Part shown: in pieces, positions 8,791-17,897 of the stretch
Numbering within the stretch: the stretch's first letter is position 1
How the letters are laid out: each line of letters opens with the position of its first letter
Assembly (NCBI GenBank): GCA_021785655.1
Contig: JAJYET010000005.1
Span: forward strand, 20,279 to 84,278
Length of the DNA stretch: 64,000 nt
Source of the DNA: a bacterium
GTDB taxonomy: Bacteria > Chloroflexota > Dormibacteria > Aeolococcales > Bog-877
Direction of reading: 5' to 3'
Program-made: the position numbers and the translations under genes
Notes under the pieces: model-generated
What the model saw: only the letters and a program-made list of their open reading frames with translations
Databases searched by the model: none
Told to the model about the DNA's origin: nothing

Positions 8791-9489
8791 CTAACCGGCG
8801 AAGCGGTAGCCGATCCCCGGGACGGAGTGGATGTAGGTGGGGTGCTCGGCGCTAGGCTCGATCTTGCGTCGCAAGCGGTACACGTGGGCGTCCACGGTCC
8901 GGGTCTCGATCTCGACCTCGTACCCCCAAACCCGGCGCAGGAGCTCGGCCCGGCTCATCACCTGGCCCGGCCGGCTGGCCAGCAGGGCGAGCAGATTGAA
9001 CTCGGTGAGGGTGAGGGGAACCTCCTGATCGTCGCGGTACACCTGCCGGCGGCGCAGGTCGATGCTGAGCCCGGGAAACTCGAACCGCTCCCGAGCCTGC
9101 TCCTGGGGGGCGGCGTCCGAGCGCCGAAGGTGCGCTCCGATCCGAGCCACCAGCTCGCGCACCTCGAAGGGCTTGACCACGTAGTCGTCCGCGCCCAGCT
9201 CGAGCCCCACCACCACGTCGATGGTGTCGCTCTTGGCGGTGAGCATGATGATCGGGACCTTGTGGCCATCGCTGCGCAGCTTGCGGCAGACATCCAGCCC
9301 GCTCATCCCCGGCAGGTTGATGTCCAGCAGTACCAGATCCGGACTGCTCTGCTGGACTAGCTCCAAGCCCTCGGTGCCGGTGGCGGCCTCCAGGACCGTG
9401 TAGTGCTGGGGCTCGCAGGCGAGCTTCACGATCTCCCGGGTCGCGGGGTCGTCCTCAACCATGAGGATGGTCTTGTTGCCGCCGCTCAT
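8791..9489 (-). CDS. OmpR/PhoB-family response regulator
   Basis: 232 residues. The receiver domain has the acidic pair EDD near residues 9-11, phospho-acceptor Asp in LLDINLPG, the conserved Thr/Ser in MLTAKS and Lys in VVKPF. The C-terminal half is a winged helix (RVWGYEVEIETRTVDAHVYRLRRKI). It would bind DNA on phosphorylation. Its start overlaps the stop of the upstream hybrid kinase gene by 4 nt (ATGA), making that kinase the likely partner. Confidence 0.95.
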   Translation of the reverse strand: MSGGNKTILMVEDDPATREIVKLACEPQHYTVLEAATGTEGLELVQQSSPDLVLLDINLPGMSGLDVCRKLRSDGHKVPIIMLTAKSDTIDVVVGLELGADDYVVKPFEVRELVARIGAHLRRSDAAPQEQARERFEFPGLSIDLRRRQVYRDDQEVPLTLTEFNLLALLASRPGQVMSRAELLRRVWGYEVEIETRTVDAHVYRLRRKIEPSAEHPTYIHSVPGIGYRFAG

Positions 9490-11147
9490 GCGCCCAATGC
9501 CTCCAGGTACTCGGTTACGGTGTTGACGAAGCTCTTGACCTCGATGGGCTTGGTGATGTACCCCGAGCAGCCCGCGTCCATGGCCTCCCGCTCGTCCCCC
9601 AGCATCGCCCGGGCGCTGAGCGCCACGATCGGCGTCTGAGAGGTCCGCGGGTCCGCCTTGAGCAGGCGGGTGACGGTCAGTCCGTCGATCCCCGGGAGCT
9701 GGATGTCCATCAGGATGAGGTCATAGGGATGGGCCTTGGCCTTCTGCAGTCCCTCCTGGCCGTCCGTGGCGGTGTCCACCTTGAACCCCTGCCCCCGGAG
9801 GACCAGGGTGGAGAGCTCGAGGCTGGACGGATTGTCCTCGATCACCAGGATACGGTTACGCAGCTGCCCGTTGGGACGCAGCCCGTGCAGGGGCAGGGTG
9901 ACGGTGAAGGTCGCGCCCCGTCCCAGCTGGCTCTCCACCTTGATGGTCCCCCCGTGCAGCCCCACCATCCTCTTGACCAGGGCCAGCCCCAGCCCGGTGC
10001 CCTCGTATGGCCGGTCGGCGGAGGACTGGACCTGGAAGAACTCGCTGAAGATCTCCTCGTGGTGCTGCGGGTCGATGCCGATCCCGCTGTCCTTGACCTG
10101 GAGCACCAGCTGGCCCGCGCGCGGCTTGGTCCGGGCCCGGACCAGGGCGTATCCCCCCTCGGGGGTGAACTTGATGGCGTTGGCCAGGAGGTTGTAGAGG
10201 ACCTGCTTGAACTTCCCCTTGTCGGCGCGCACCAGGGAGTCCTCGTGGTCGACCTCCACCTGGAGGGCCACCCGGGCCCGCTCCGCCAGCGGCCGCACCA
10301 CGGTCAGCACTTCGCCTATGGCCGGCCCCAGCTGGAACTCCTCGTACTGCAGCTCCAGCCGGCCCGCCTCGATCTTGCTGAGGTCGAGCACGTCGTTGAC
10401 CAGCCCGAGCAGATGGCGCCCGCTGGAGTGGATGTTCTCCAGGCACTCCTGCTGTTGCTGAGCGCTCATCTTTCCCGCCAGGTTGTCCTTGAGGATCTCG
10501 CTGAAGCCGAGGATGGCGTTGAGCGGGGTGCGCAGCTCGTGGCTCATGTTGGCCAGGAACTCGCTCTTGAGGCGGCTGTTCTCCTGGATCTGGGCGTTGG
10601 CCACCTCCAGCTCGTGCTTCTGCAGGGCGATCTCCTGCAGCTGGCGCTGGGCCGAGGCATGGAGGGATGCGTTGTCCAGGCTGATGGCGGCCTGGTTGGC
10701 GATCACCCGCACCAGCGCCTGCTCCAGATCGGTGAACGGCTTGACCCGTTTGCGCCCCAGGCTCAGGGCACCCATCACCCGGTTGGGGGACTCGAGCGGC
10801 ATGACGAGGACGCTGCGGGGTGAGCTGGGACTGGGCAGGCTCTTGAAGCGCGGATCCTGGGTGGCGTCGTCCACCCGGACCGCCTTGCGCTCGGCCACCG
10901 CCCAGCCCACGATCCCCTCCCCGACGCCGAAGGCGGCCACGCTCCCCACCTGCTCGGTGTAGGGATAGGTGGCCATGGCGCTGAGCTGCGACTCCTCCTC
11001 GTCCAGCAGGAAAACCGTGGAGGCGTCGCACGCCACCAGTTGGGCGAGCGACCTCAGGGTGAAGTCAATGTTGACCTTGACGTCAAGGCTGGACGTGAAC
11101 AGATTGCCAACCCGCTCCAGCAGGTCGACCATCGCCTTGTCGTCCAT
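9486..11147 (-). CDS. Hybrid histidine kinase: GAF-HisKA-HATPase-receiver
   Basis: 553 residues from ATG 11147. Order: GAF sensor (about 12-165), a short coiled coil, HisKA dimerisation domain with phospho-His203 in SHELRTPLNA, HATPase (NLLANAIKF, DSGIGI, GTGLGLALV), then a receiver domain with Asp in LMDIQLPG. No transmembrane helix, so the sensor is cytoplasmic. It overlaps the following response-regulator gene by 4 nt. The internal receiver suggests a phosphorelay or feedback step before the OmpR-type regulator. A perfect TATAAT lies 9 nt before the ATG, so the mRNA is probably leaderless. Confidence 0.93.
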   Translation of the reverse strand: MDDKAMVDLLERVGNLFTSSLDVKVNIDFTLRSLAQLVACDASTVFLLDEEESQLSAMATYPYTEQVGSVAAFGVGEGIVGWAVAERKAVRVDDATQDPRFKSLPSPSSPRSVLVMPLESPNRVMGALSLGRKRVKPFTDLEQALVRVIANQAAISLDNASLHASAQRQLQEIALQKHELEVANAQIQENSRLKSEFLANMSHELRTPLNAILGFSEILKDNLAGKMSAQQQQECLENIHSSGRHLLGLVNDVLDLSKIEAGRLELQYEEFQLGPAIGEVLTVVRPLAERARVALQVEVDHEDSLVRADKGKFKQVLYNLLANAIKFTPEGGYALVRARTKPRAGQLVLQVKDSGIGIDPQHHEEIFSEFFQVQSSADRPYEGTGLGLALVKRMVGLHGGTIKVESQLGRGATFTVTLPLHGLRPNGQLRNRILVIEDNPSSLELSTLVLRGQGFKVDTATDGQEGLQKAKAHPYDLILMDIQLPGIDGLTVTRLLKADPRTSQTPIVALSARAMLGDEREAMDAGCSGYITKPIEVKSFVNTVTEYLEALGA

Positions 11148-11156
11148 CCGTGGGGG

Positions 11157-11162
11157 ATTATA
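11157..11162 (-). promoter_or_regulatory. -10 box of the hybrid kinase operon
   Basis: TATAAT on the minus strand ends 9 nt before the kinase ATG at 11147. Transcription would start within about 3 nt of the start codon. The -35 region (about 11179-11185) matches consensus poorly. Confidence 0.5.
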
Positions 11163-11313
11163 GGCAACGCTCGAATTCACGACCACCACCCGCGGGGTGC
11201 CCCGCCCAGGACCAGCCCCGGCTTGCCACCGCTCAACCGCCCCAGTCCCGGCCTGCTCCGACAGTTCTGACGCAGCCTTGGGCCCGCGCCGCGGGAAATC
11301 CCGGCCGAGGTGG

Positions 11314-11760
11314 TCATCCGGCCCGAGGCAACGGCCGACCGCCCACCGGCGTGCCGCTGGCTCCGTCCGGGTGGGGACCTGGCGGGAGAAGAGGCATAGC
11401 CACGCGTGACGGTACGCCTTGGGACGTCTGCCCGGCAACCCATCGCATTCCCTGGTGGGCGCGCGGGAGCAGGAGGGCCAAGAGGAAGGCCACCGCACAG
11501 AACCCGGCGACGGCACGGACGCCAGCATCGGTGGACCGGACCAGAGCCCGGCCCAGGTGTCCGCTCAGCCCCCCACCCGCCCCGAGGAAGACCCGAACCG
11601 CCACCGAAGGTGGCAGGCTGGCCTCGGCGACCACCAGAGCGAGGGTGAAGGAGAGGGCCATCCCCACGTTGCGCCGGGTGAAGAACATGCCCGAGGCCAC
11701 CCCGGTCCGCCCCCGGGGCGCTGAGGAGTCCACCGCCTTGGTCAGGGCGGGAGGGGGCAC
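11314..11760 (-). pseudogene. C-terminal fragment of an MFS (EmrB/QacA-type) transporter
   Basis: The frame encodes the last part of a 14-TM drug-exporter-like protein: the conserved G-V-A-S-G-M-F-F-T-R-R-N-V-G segment, a transmembrane helix (ALSFTLALVVAEASL), an amphipathic loop and a final helix (AVAGFCAVAFLLALLLP). All earlier membrane helices are missing. It abuts a truncated EamA-type sequence out of frame, so this is a deletion scar of two transporters and not an intact gene. Confidence 0.55.
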
Positions 11761-12046
11761 CGTCGGCCAGGGTCGAGACCACCGTCATCTCGCCGATGGC
11801 CAGCGCTCGGTAGAGGGCGAAGATCCCAACCGTGCTGCCCACGCCGCAGACCGCCTTCCATCCCAGGCTGGCAGGCGCCAGCCCGGTCCAGGGGAACAGC
11901 CAGAGCCCCAACAGGGCGGTAACCAGGCCGAGCGGCTGGCTCAGCAGGGCCACGACGGCGGCGTGGCCCCGGCGTCCCGACACCTCCGCCAGGAAGTCCG
12001 AGGCGCCGTAGCCCACCGCCGCGGCCAGGATGAGGGCTATCCCCAT
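11756..12046 (-). pseudogene. 5' fragment of an EamA/DMT-superfamily transporter
   Basis: From ATG 12046 the first 97 residues read as the start of an EamA-type permease: MGIALILAAAVGYGASDF, then two more hydrophobic helices and the FALYRALAIGEMTVVSTL segment that normally leads into later TM helices. After residue 97 similarity stops and the frame runs into low-complexity sequence. At the same point the MFS remnant begins in another frame. Confidence 0.55.
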
Positions 12047-12337
12047 CGCCAAGCGTCGGCCGGCGGAGAGAGGGTGAACGGGGGCCTGCGCCCTAGGTGG
12101 CCAGCTGGACGCCGAGAGCGACGCCTTGCGCCCCCTGGGCCGACCGCCGCACGACGCCTGCCCTCCACCGCGTCTTGCGCCGCCCCGGTTCATCCGCGCC
12201 GGTGCCAGGCCACCCCGGGCGGGAGTCACGGGCCGCAGGTGATGGGCCGATGGCGGTGGAGGTCGGTCCACCTCGTCCACAACCAGGCGGAGGGCTCGCC
12301 GGTCGCGGTCCCACCGAGGGAGGAGATTGGCGCCGCC
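12047..12337. other. Intergenic, no gene recognised
   Basis: About 290 bp of GC-rich sequence between the truncated transporter and the TetR stop codon. I see no convincing coding frame, RNA gene or terminator in it. Confidence 0.4.
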
Positions 12338-12919
12338 TCACCCAGCCAGATAGGCCTGGAGGGTGGGCGCGATCCACGCGACAAGCCGCTCAGGATCGGC
12401 AGAGGCCAGCGGCTCGATGCAAAGCAGGTAGCGAGCCACCGCCAGGCCCACCAGCTGGCTGCCCACCAGCGTGGCGCGCAGCTCCCGCTCGGCACCCTCG
12501 AGGACGGTCCCCACCGGCTCGACCACCGCCGCCCCGAGGAAGCTGGCCAGAAGCTCCCGCGCCCGGTCGTCGCTGACCGCGGACCGCAGCATGGCGAGGA
12601 GGGGCTCGCGGGTGGGCGGCCCCTCCCACAGCCTGAGGAACAAGCGGATGACCCGCTCTCCGGCTCGCGAGGGGTCGCCGCCGCGGAGCAGGTCGAGGAT
12701 CTCGGCGGGAACCAGGGGCACCTCGAGGGCGACCGAGAAGAGGCGCTCCTTGCACTGGAAGTAGTGGGAGACCAGGGACGGGTCGACCCCGGCCGCGGCG
12801 CCAATGTCCCGGAGGGTGGTCTCGCGGTACCCGCGCTGCGCGAACAGCCTCCGGGCCACGGCGAGGATCTCCGCCTTTGTGTCCTCGCTCCCCGGCCGGC
12901 GGCCCGACCGCGGGCTCAA
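12338..12919 (-). CDS. TetR-family transcriptional repressor
   Basis: 193 residues. The N-terminal HTH reads T-K-A-E-I-L-A-V-A-R-R-L-F-A-Q-R-G-Y ... T-T-L-R-D-I-G-A-A-A-G-V ... L-V-S-H-Y-F, canonical TetR. The C-terminal two-thirds is all-helical, the ligand and dimer domain. I choose TTG 12919, whose last two bases are shared with the TGA stop of the upstream permease (TTGA), so it is translationally coupled as third gene of the exporter operon. It probably represses its own operon through the palindrome at 14362-14383. Confidence 0.88.
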   Translation of the reverse strand: MSPRSGRRPGSEDTKAEILAVARRLFAQRGYRETTLRDIGAAAGVDPSLVSHYFQCKERLFSVALEVPLVPAEILDLLRGGDPSRAGERVIRLFLRLWEGPPTREPLLAMLRSAVSDDRARELLASFLGAAVVEPVGTVLEGAERELRATLVGSQLVGLAVARYLLCIEPLASADPERLVAWIAPTLQAYLAG

Positions 12920-13653
12920 GGCGTGCGCCGTCGCAGGGTGAGGGCGCCAACCAGGAGGGCGAGGGGCCAGCAGAGCAGCACCACCAGGAGATCCTTGAGC
13001 AGCTCGGTGCCGAACGCCGTGGAGCTGGCGGCGCGAGTGATGCCGTCCACTGCATAGGTGAGAGGCAGCGCGTTGGCCAGCCCCTGGAGAGGTGGGATCA
13101 TCGCGCTCCGGGGGACGAAGAGGCCAGAGAGGAGGGCCTGCGGAAAGACCAGGGCGGGCATGAGCTGCACGGCCTGGAACTCGGTCCGGGCGAGCGCACT
13201 GAAGCAGAGGCCCAAACCGGCCCCGAGCAAGGCGTCCAGCACCGCGAAGACGACGATCAGCAGAAGGCTCCCCCTCACCGTCACCTGGAGGGGCCCGAGT
13301 ACCAACGCCAGGACCAGGCCCACCTGTACTAGCGCGGTCGCCGCGAAGGCCAGGGCGTAGCCAAGGAGGATGTCCAGCTTGGCCACCGGGGTGGCGAGGA
13401 GACGCTCCAGGGTACCGCTGGACCGCTCTCGGAGCATCGCCACGGAGGTGACCACGAACATGAGGACGAAGGGGAAGAGGCCGATCAGCTCTGGGGCGAT
13501 GCGATCGAAGACGGTCCGGTCGTCGTTGAACATGTAGCGGAGCAGGGCCATGAGGACCAGGGGGACCAGCATCATGAGGGCCAGGGTGCGGGGGTCCCGG
13601 CGCAGCTGGCGCAGCACTCGCCACGCGGTGGCCGCGGTGCGGCGGAGGCTCAA
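12916..13653 (-). CDS. ABC-2 type transporter permease
   Basis: 245 residues with six predicted membrane helices in the ABC-2/DrrB layout: a cytoplasmic N-terminus (WRVLRQLRRDPRTLALMM), the conserved E-R-S-S-G-T-L-E-R-L coupling helix after TM2, and a glycine/proline-rich 'SGLFVPRSAMIPPLQ' segment before the last helix. It overlaps the ATPase gene by 4 nt and the TetR gene by 3 nt. Likely exports a drug or lipid; substrate unknown. Confidence 0.9.
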   Translation of the reverse strand: MSLRRTAATAWRVLRQLRRDPRTLALMMLVPLVLMALLRYMFNDDRTVFDRIAPELIGLFPFVLMFVVTSVAMLRERSSGTLERLLATPVAKLDILLGYALAFAATALVQVGLVLALVLGPLQVTVRGSLLLIVVFAVLDALLGAGLGLCFSALARTEFQAVQLMPALVFPQALLSGLFVPRSAMIPPLQGLANALPLTYAVDGITRAASSTAFGTELLKDLLVVLLCWPLALLVGALTLRRRTP

Positions 13654-14369
13654 CCGGGCAGCTCCAGCTGCCGGACCACCTGCAGGAAGGCCCCGTCCAG
13701 ATCCGAAGCCCTTGTCCTCTGAAGCAGGGCGGCGGGGGCTTCATCGGCCACCACCCGTCCGGCGCGGAGCAGGACCAGCCGTTGGCAGCGCCGGGCCTCG
13801 TCCATCACGTGGCTCGAGACCAGCACGGTGCTGCCCTCGGCGGCCAGTCGCGCGAAGAGTGACCACAGGTCCTCACGGAGCAGGGGGTCCAGCCCCACAG
13901 TGGGCTCGTCCAGGATCAGGAGTGGGGGGCTGGCCAGGAGGGCGGTCGCCAGCGACACTCGCGAGACCTCGCCGCCAGCCAGGTTGCCCACCCGGTCCCC
14001 CGCCCGACCTTCCAGTGAGACCTCGCGGATCGCCGCGGCGACCCGGGACCCGGAGACCCCCAGGATGGAGGCGAAGTAGGCGAGATTCTCCCGCACCGTG
14101 AGGTCCCCATAGACGGCGGGCGCCTGGGTGACGTACCCGACCAAATGGCGCGCCCCCGGGGAGCCGGCTGGATGGCCGACCACCGTGACGCTGCCCGCGC
14201 TGATCCGCTGGACGCCGACCAAAGCTCGCATGAGCGTCGTCTTGCCCGCCCCACTCGGTCCCAGCAGCCCCACCAGGGTGCCGGCCGGCACGACAAGGTC
14301 CACCCCCGCCACCACGGGACGACCCCCCCGCACCACGGTGAGACCGCGGACCTCGACCGCGTAATTCAT
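13650..14369 (-). CDS. ABC transporter ATP-binding protein (DrrA/CcmA type)
   Basis: 239 residues from ATG 14369. Walker A G-P-S-G-A-G-K-T-T, Q-loop (TQAP), Walker B (LLILDEPTVGLDPLLRED) and H-loop (SSHVMDEA) are present. The signature loop reads L-A-G-G-E-V instead of L-S-G-G-Q, a mild deviation. It pairs with the overlapping permease to form a dimeric exporter. The start codon lies inside the operator palindrome and 10 nt from a TATAAT box, so the transcript is effectively leaderless. Confidence 0.93.
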   Translation of the reverse strand: MNYAVEVRGLTVVRGGRPVVAGVDLVVPAGTLVGLLGPSGAGKTTLMRALVGVQRISAGSVTVVGHPAGSPGARHLVGYVTQAPAVYGDLTVRENLAYFASILGVSGSRVAAAIREVSLEGRAGDRVGNLAGGEVSRVSLATALLASPPLLILDEPTVGLDPLLREDLWSLFARLAAEGSTVLVSSHVMDEARRCQRLVLLRAGRVVADEAPAALLQRTRASDLDGAFLQVVRQLELPG

Positions 14370-14408
14370 CAACTGATGAATTATAACCCTCTCCCCGCCA
14401 CAGGTCAA
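14362..14408 (-). promoter_or_regulatory. Promoter with overlapping TetR-type operator
   Basis: Minus-strand -35 TTGACC (14403-14408), 17-bp spacer, -10 TATAAT (14380-14385). A perfect palindrome, AATTCATCA-AC-TGATGAATT (14363-14382, extendable by one base pair each side), covers the 3' half of the -10 box, the start site and the ATG of the ATPase gene. Occupancy by the operon's TetR would block RNA polymerase. Confidence 0.75.
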
Positions 14409-14534
14409 GGAAGCTTCGGGCGGTCGGCTAGTCCCGCACCACCTCCAGGGTCTCAAGGCTGGGATCGGCGGCGCAGGCGATCCGCACCCCGGAGGCGGCC
14501 GCCACCCGCAGCGGCTCCACCAGCGGCGCGGCTA

Positions 14535-14840
14535 TCACCTCCCTGGGATGCAGCACCGGTTTCCCCGGGGGAAATGGGGCCACCAACTCAGCCCCGGTCC
14601 GGCCGTCCACTTCTGCAGCCGGGACAGCTCGGCCGCCACTCCGGTGATCAGGCAGCGGCACAGCCCCTCCCGGCGCAGCAGCGGGCCCTGGCGGGCCTTT
14701 TCCGGAGTCTCGTGCTCCTGCAAAAACCGCTGCTTGTACCCCGGACTCCAGCGCCGCATCCGGACCCGCTCGGGAAGCTCGGGACCCAGCTGCGCGGGGG
14801 CGTCGATTTCGACGGGGGAGGTGACCGTGAGCGGTGACCT
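14535..14840 (-). pseudogene. Transposase OrfA-like remnant
   Basis: One frame retains the signature of an IS3-like OrfA protein, R-R-W-S-P-G-Y-K-Q-R-F-L-Q-E followed by the hallmark L-L-R-R-E-G-L block, then shifts frame and loses similarity. No terminal inverted repeats or OrfB are visible. It looks like an old insertion-sequence fragment. Confidence 0.5.
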
Positions 14841-14894
14841 CCTTCCGCCCCTGTGAATTCCGCTCGTCAGGTTGAGCCCCTGTGTCGCACCTTG

Positions 14895-14924
14895 TTGACC
14901 CTGGGGGGTGACAGTGGTTAGATT
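14895..14924 (+). promoter_or_regulatory. Promoter of the small lipoprotein gene
   Basis: -35 TTGACC (14895-14900), 18-bp spacer, -10 TAGATT (14919-14924), 5 nt before the GTG start at 14930. This predicts a leaderless transcript. Confidence 0.6.
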
Positions 14925-14929
14925 CTTCA

Positions 14930-15451
14930 GTGGAAACGGATTCGGAGCAACCCGAAGCTGGTGGTCGCTCCATCCGATTTTCCCACGCCGTCAGGTCGCC
15001 GCTGGCAGTCATCTTTGGAGCGGCGATCTTGCTGGCCACGCTGATGGCTGCAGGTTGTGCAGCCACCCCGGCGCCGCCAAGGGGACCGCGGATACCGCCT
15101 TTACAAACGCCGTCTCCGACGACCATCCCGGCAGGTGACGGGGCGGTGCTCGGTGGAATCGACTTCTGCGCCGGGGTCTTCCCGAAGGCATATCCACGGT
15201 TTGTGGCCGGCACGGTGAAGGTGTTTCGCGGCAGCCTGAAGTCCGAGCCGGTGTCCCCGTCCGGAGGCGTGCAGTACGTGCTTCCTGGCGTGGCGGTGGC
15301 CCAAGCCAAGGTGGGGGTCAATCAGGAGTTCCAGTTCATTCTTCCACCCGGCGACTACGTCTTGGACGTCGGCCCCCCTTGGAACGCAGTCGAAGTGGTC
15401 GTTCGGCCCGGCGCGACCTCCGTGAAGGACATCCCCGGCACCTGCCTGTGA
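14930..15451 (+). CDS. Putative lipoprotein with a small beta-sandwich-like domain
   Basis: 173 residues from GTG 14930. A charged N-terminus precedes a signal helix (LAVIFGAAILLATLMAAGC) ending in the lipobox A-A-G-C. The mature region has a Pro/Thr linker, then a domain ending Q-F-I-L-P-P-G-D-Y-V-L-D-V, the pattern of carboxypeptidase-regulatory-like or transthyretin-like folds. Function unknown. Confidence 0.65.
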   Translation: METDSEQPEAGGRSIRFSHAVRSPLAVIFGAAILLATLMAAGCAATPAPPRGPRIPPLQTPSPTTIPAGDGAVLGGIDFCAGVFPKAYPRFVAGTVKVFRGSLKSEPVSPSGGVQYVLPGVAVAQAKVGVNQEFQFILPPGDYVLDVGPPWNAVEVVVRPGATSVKDIPGTCL

Positions 15452-15480
15452 GCCAGGGGTCCGGTCAGAGTCCTGCCTGC

Positions 15481-15922
15481 GCCTATTCTCCCATCGCCAC
15501 CGACCTGCCCCAAGATGCGGCGGAGCTGGAGTTCTAGCAGCGGCGCCGGGCCCACATCGAGGAGCGCATCAAGGATCTCCAGCTGGGCTGCGGCCTGATC
15601 CACCTGCCGCCGGGCCAACTGCGCCGGGCAGACCGCGGCCGTGATCGCCACCAACCTGACATCCATGCTCGCGGCGGTCAACGTTTGCCGGGAGCGGCAG
15701 GAGGCTAAGGCCGCTGCCGGGGGCATCAGCACCAAGGAGCAACTCGCGGCCGTGGGCCAGCCCCACAACACCCAGCAGCTGCACGGGTGGCCGCCTTCGG
15801 TGCCGGCCAGGCTGGTGCCAGGTGGGCGGCGGCTACGCCTGCGGCTGGGTTCCGGGATGTTCCACAAGGAGGAGTTGTGGGCCCCGTACCCCCACGTCCT
15901 CTGCCTGGACCTGACCGGGTAG
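15481..15922 (+). pseudogene. Transposase C-terminal remnant (IS1380/IS4-like)
   Basis: Translated fragments include D-L-P-Q-D-A-A-E-L-E-F, an in-frame TAG, then R-R-R-A-H-I-E-E-R-I-K-D-L ... G-L-I-H-L-P and, in another frame, N-L-T-S-M-L-A-A-V-N-V-C. This is the order of the YREK-like C-terminal part of DDE transposases. The stop plus at least one frameshift show decay. The 5' half is absent. Confidence 0.5.
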
Positions 15923-16005
15923 GCCACTCGCCACCCTCCGACGACCGGCCACCTGCACCAGTGCTTCATCCCGATACACCTCCTCGGCGTCCACCGGGCC
16001 TCGCA

Positions 16006-17130
16006 TCACGGGACGGTGAGGGGGAAGCTCGCAGCCGTTGGTCGACCGATTGCGATGAGGTAGCGGCCAGGCCCCGGGAGGACCTGCCAGAGCTTCCCGA
16101 TTACCAACTCCGGGGAAACCTCTGTAAGTTCCCACGTATCGGCGAGGCTGGCGGACGGGAGACGGGCGGGTGAAGGTGGGCCGAGATTGGTGCGCGCGAG
16201 GCTTCCCTGTGCGGGCTCGATCGCCGGGTACAAATATTCAAACTGGAGCTTTGAGGCAGCGGCTGGCGGTGACCCAGGCCCACGAGTAAGAGTCCACAGT
16301 TGGGCGATCGGGCTTCCTCCCGAGGCGCGCCACTCCACGGACACTTCGGTGCCGGAGATGGCGATCGAAGTCACCTCATAGGTGATGCCGTCTACCGTTA
16401 CGGGCGCTGGAACAGCCGGAGTCGCAGCGGGATGTTGGGCCACGGTCAGTCCGAGGATCCAATTCCCTGCAAACCGGGACTGACTACTCGGGTGGCCTGG
16501 CGAAGCGGGGGAGTTCATCACCAGCAAGGTCACGTCCAGTGTCAAGCGGACCGGGCCGTGAGTCGCTCGTCCGACGAGCGGCTGGAACACCAGCTCCTGG
16601 CCGTCCTCAACCCCGCAGCAGCCCGAGTACGAGTGCCCGTACTGGTCAGTGAGGGTCGCCAGTACGCCATATTCGGCTGCGGTCTTGGACGGTGGCGAGT
16701 CATGTCCGTCCACTTTGATGAGCACCACAGTCCTCGACGTATCGGCGAAGCCTCCCACCACTGTGATCGTCTGACCGTCCACGGTGGCGGAACTGCGGGC
16801 CGGAGTCAGCTGACTCGGCGTCAAGCCGGCAAGCTCCAGTAGAGGCGCTGAGATGGGGCCTATGACTGGTGCGTCCGCGAGTTGCATGGCGTAGCTGGGG
16901 ATGAGCCGCGCGGCGATCACATTGGTTAGAAGTAGGACCACCGCGGCAGCGACGGTCCAATAAGGCACCCGCCGGACCATCCCGCGCCCAACCCCTGACC
17001 GCGGAATCCGGGCCGCCCGTGGCGTTCCACGCAGCTGATTGAGCACCCGATCAGCGACCTCGTCGGCATCGTGCTGGGCACCCAGCACCCGATGAACCAG
17101 CTGCCTGGTCTGCGCATCACGCTGTCCCAT
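16006..17130 (-). CDS. Anti-sigma factor-like membrane protein
   Basis: 374 residues. A roughly 55-residue cytoplasmic N-terminus lacks an obvious zinc HxxxCxxC motif. One TM helix (VPYWTVAAAVVLLLTNVIAA, about 55-75) is followed by a large extracytoplasmic beta-rich domain resembling DUF4179-type ectodomains, with a Cys-Cys pair (YSGCCGVED). It begins one base after the stop of the ECF sigma gene, the usual order for a sigma/anti-sigma pair. Role by position: holds the sigma factor at the membrane until an extracellular signal. Confidence 0.7.
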   Translation of the reverse strand: MGQRDAQTRQLVHRVLGAQHDADEVADRVLNQLRGTPRAARIPRSGVGRGMVRRVPYWTVAAAVVLLLTNVIAARLIPSYAMQLADAPVIGPISAPLLELAGLTPSQLTPARSSATVDGQTITVVGGFADTSRTVVLIKVDGHDSPPSKTAAEYGVLATLTDQYGHSYSGCCGVEDGQELVFQPLVGRATHGPVRLTLDVTLLVMNSPASPGHPSSQSRFAGNWILGLTVAQHPAATPAVPAPVTVDGITYEVTSIAISGTEVSVEWRASGGSPIAQLWTLTRGPGSPPAAASKLQFEYLYPAIEPAQGSLARTNLGPPSPARLPSASLADTWELTEVSPELVIGKLWQVLPGPGRYLIAIGRPTAASFPLTVP

Positions 17131-17131
17131 G

Positions 17132-17677
17132 TCAGCTGTCCTCCTCTAGAGCAGTTCGGAGCACCTTCACCGCTCGATTGAGCCTCGACTTCACCGTCCC
17201 CAGCCGAACACGGAGGATGCGCGCGACCTCCTGCTGAGGCAGGTCGAGCTCGTAATAGAGGTAGAGCGCCGCCCGCTGGTCCCAGGTGAGTTGAGCGACC
17301 GCGACCTCGAGGTCGGCCCGAAGCTCGATCGACGCCTCATGACGGCGAGCCTCTAGCCGCTCAACGGTGGGATCCCCACCGATGGCCCTGCCTCGCCGCC
17401 ACCAGCTGGACCGAAGGCGGGATCGGCAGTGGTTAGTGACTATGGCCAGGAACCAGGCGCGCGCCATCCGATCGTCTCCCCGGAAGCGTGGGTAGGCGCG
17501 CCAAGCGTTCAGGGCGGCCTCCTGCAGGACATCCTCGGCCTCCGGGCTATCGCAAAGGATGGCTCGAGCTAAGCGAAAGCCGTCCACCAATAGAGGTCGG
17601 AAGCGCACATCAAAGTCTGCTGGGGCCGTGGCCTCAGCGACGACGTCGGCGCGGGCGCCTTTCAACAACTGCACCAT
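17132..17677 (-). CDS. ECF-type RNA polymerase sigma factor
   Basis: 181 residues. Sigma region 2 includes C-D-S-P-E-A-E-D-V-L-Q-E-A and the W-R-A-Y-P-R-F core-binding helix. Region 4 includes L-D-L-P-Q-Q-E-V-A-R-I-L and G-T-V-K-S-R-L-N-R-A. This is the two-domain ECF layout. It is followed at once by the membrane anti-sigma-like gene. No promoter or autoregulatory motif is obvious upstream. Confidence 0.92.
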   Translation of the reverse strand: MVQLLKGARADVVAEATAPADFDVRFRPLLVDGFRLARAILCDSPEAEDVLQEAALNAWRAYPRFRGDDRMARAWFLAIVTNHCRSRLRSSWWRRGRAIGGDPTVERLEARRHEASIELRADLEVAVAQLTWDQRAALYLYYELDLPQQEVARILRVRLGTVKSRLNRAVKVLRTALEEDS

Positions 17678-17897
17678 GGGTTCCCACCGGTGCCACCTCG
17701 GCGCAACTCAACCTCCGTCACTGAGAGTCGGGGGCGATCCGTCGCCACCCGAACCAACGCCACCGCCGGTCCGAAAGTTCCCGGTGGCCGTGACGATGGA
17801 TGTGCCGTCACTACAGTACCCAGCTCTCGCCGTAAGGAGTGAAAAGCGCCTATGCTCCCGGCGAAAGGATGACCGCTGGTTCTCGGGGGAGGCGAAG

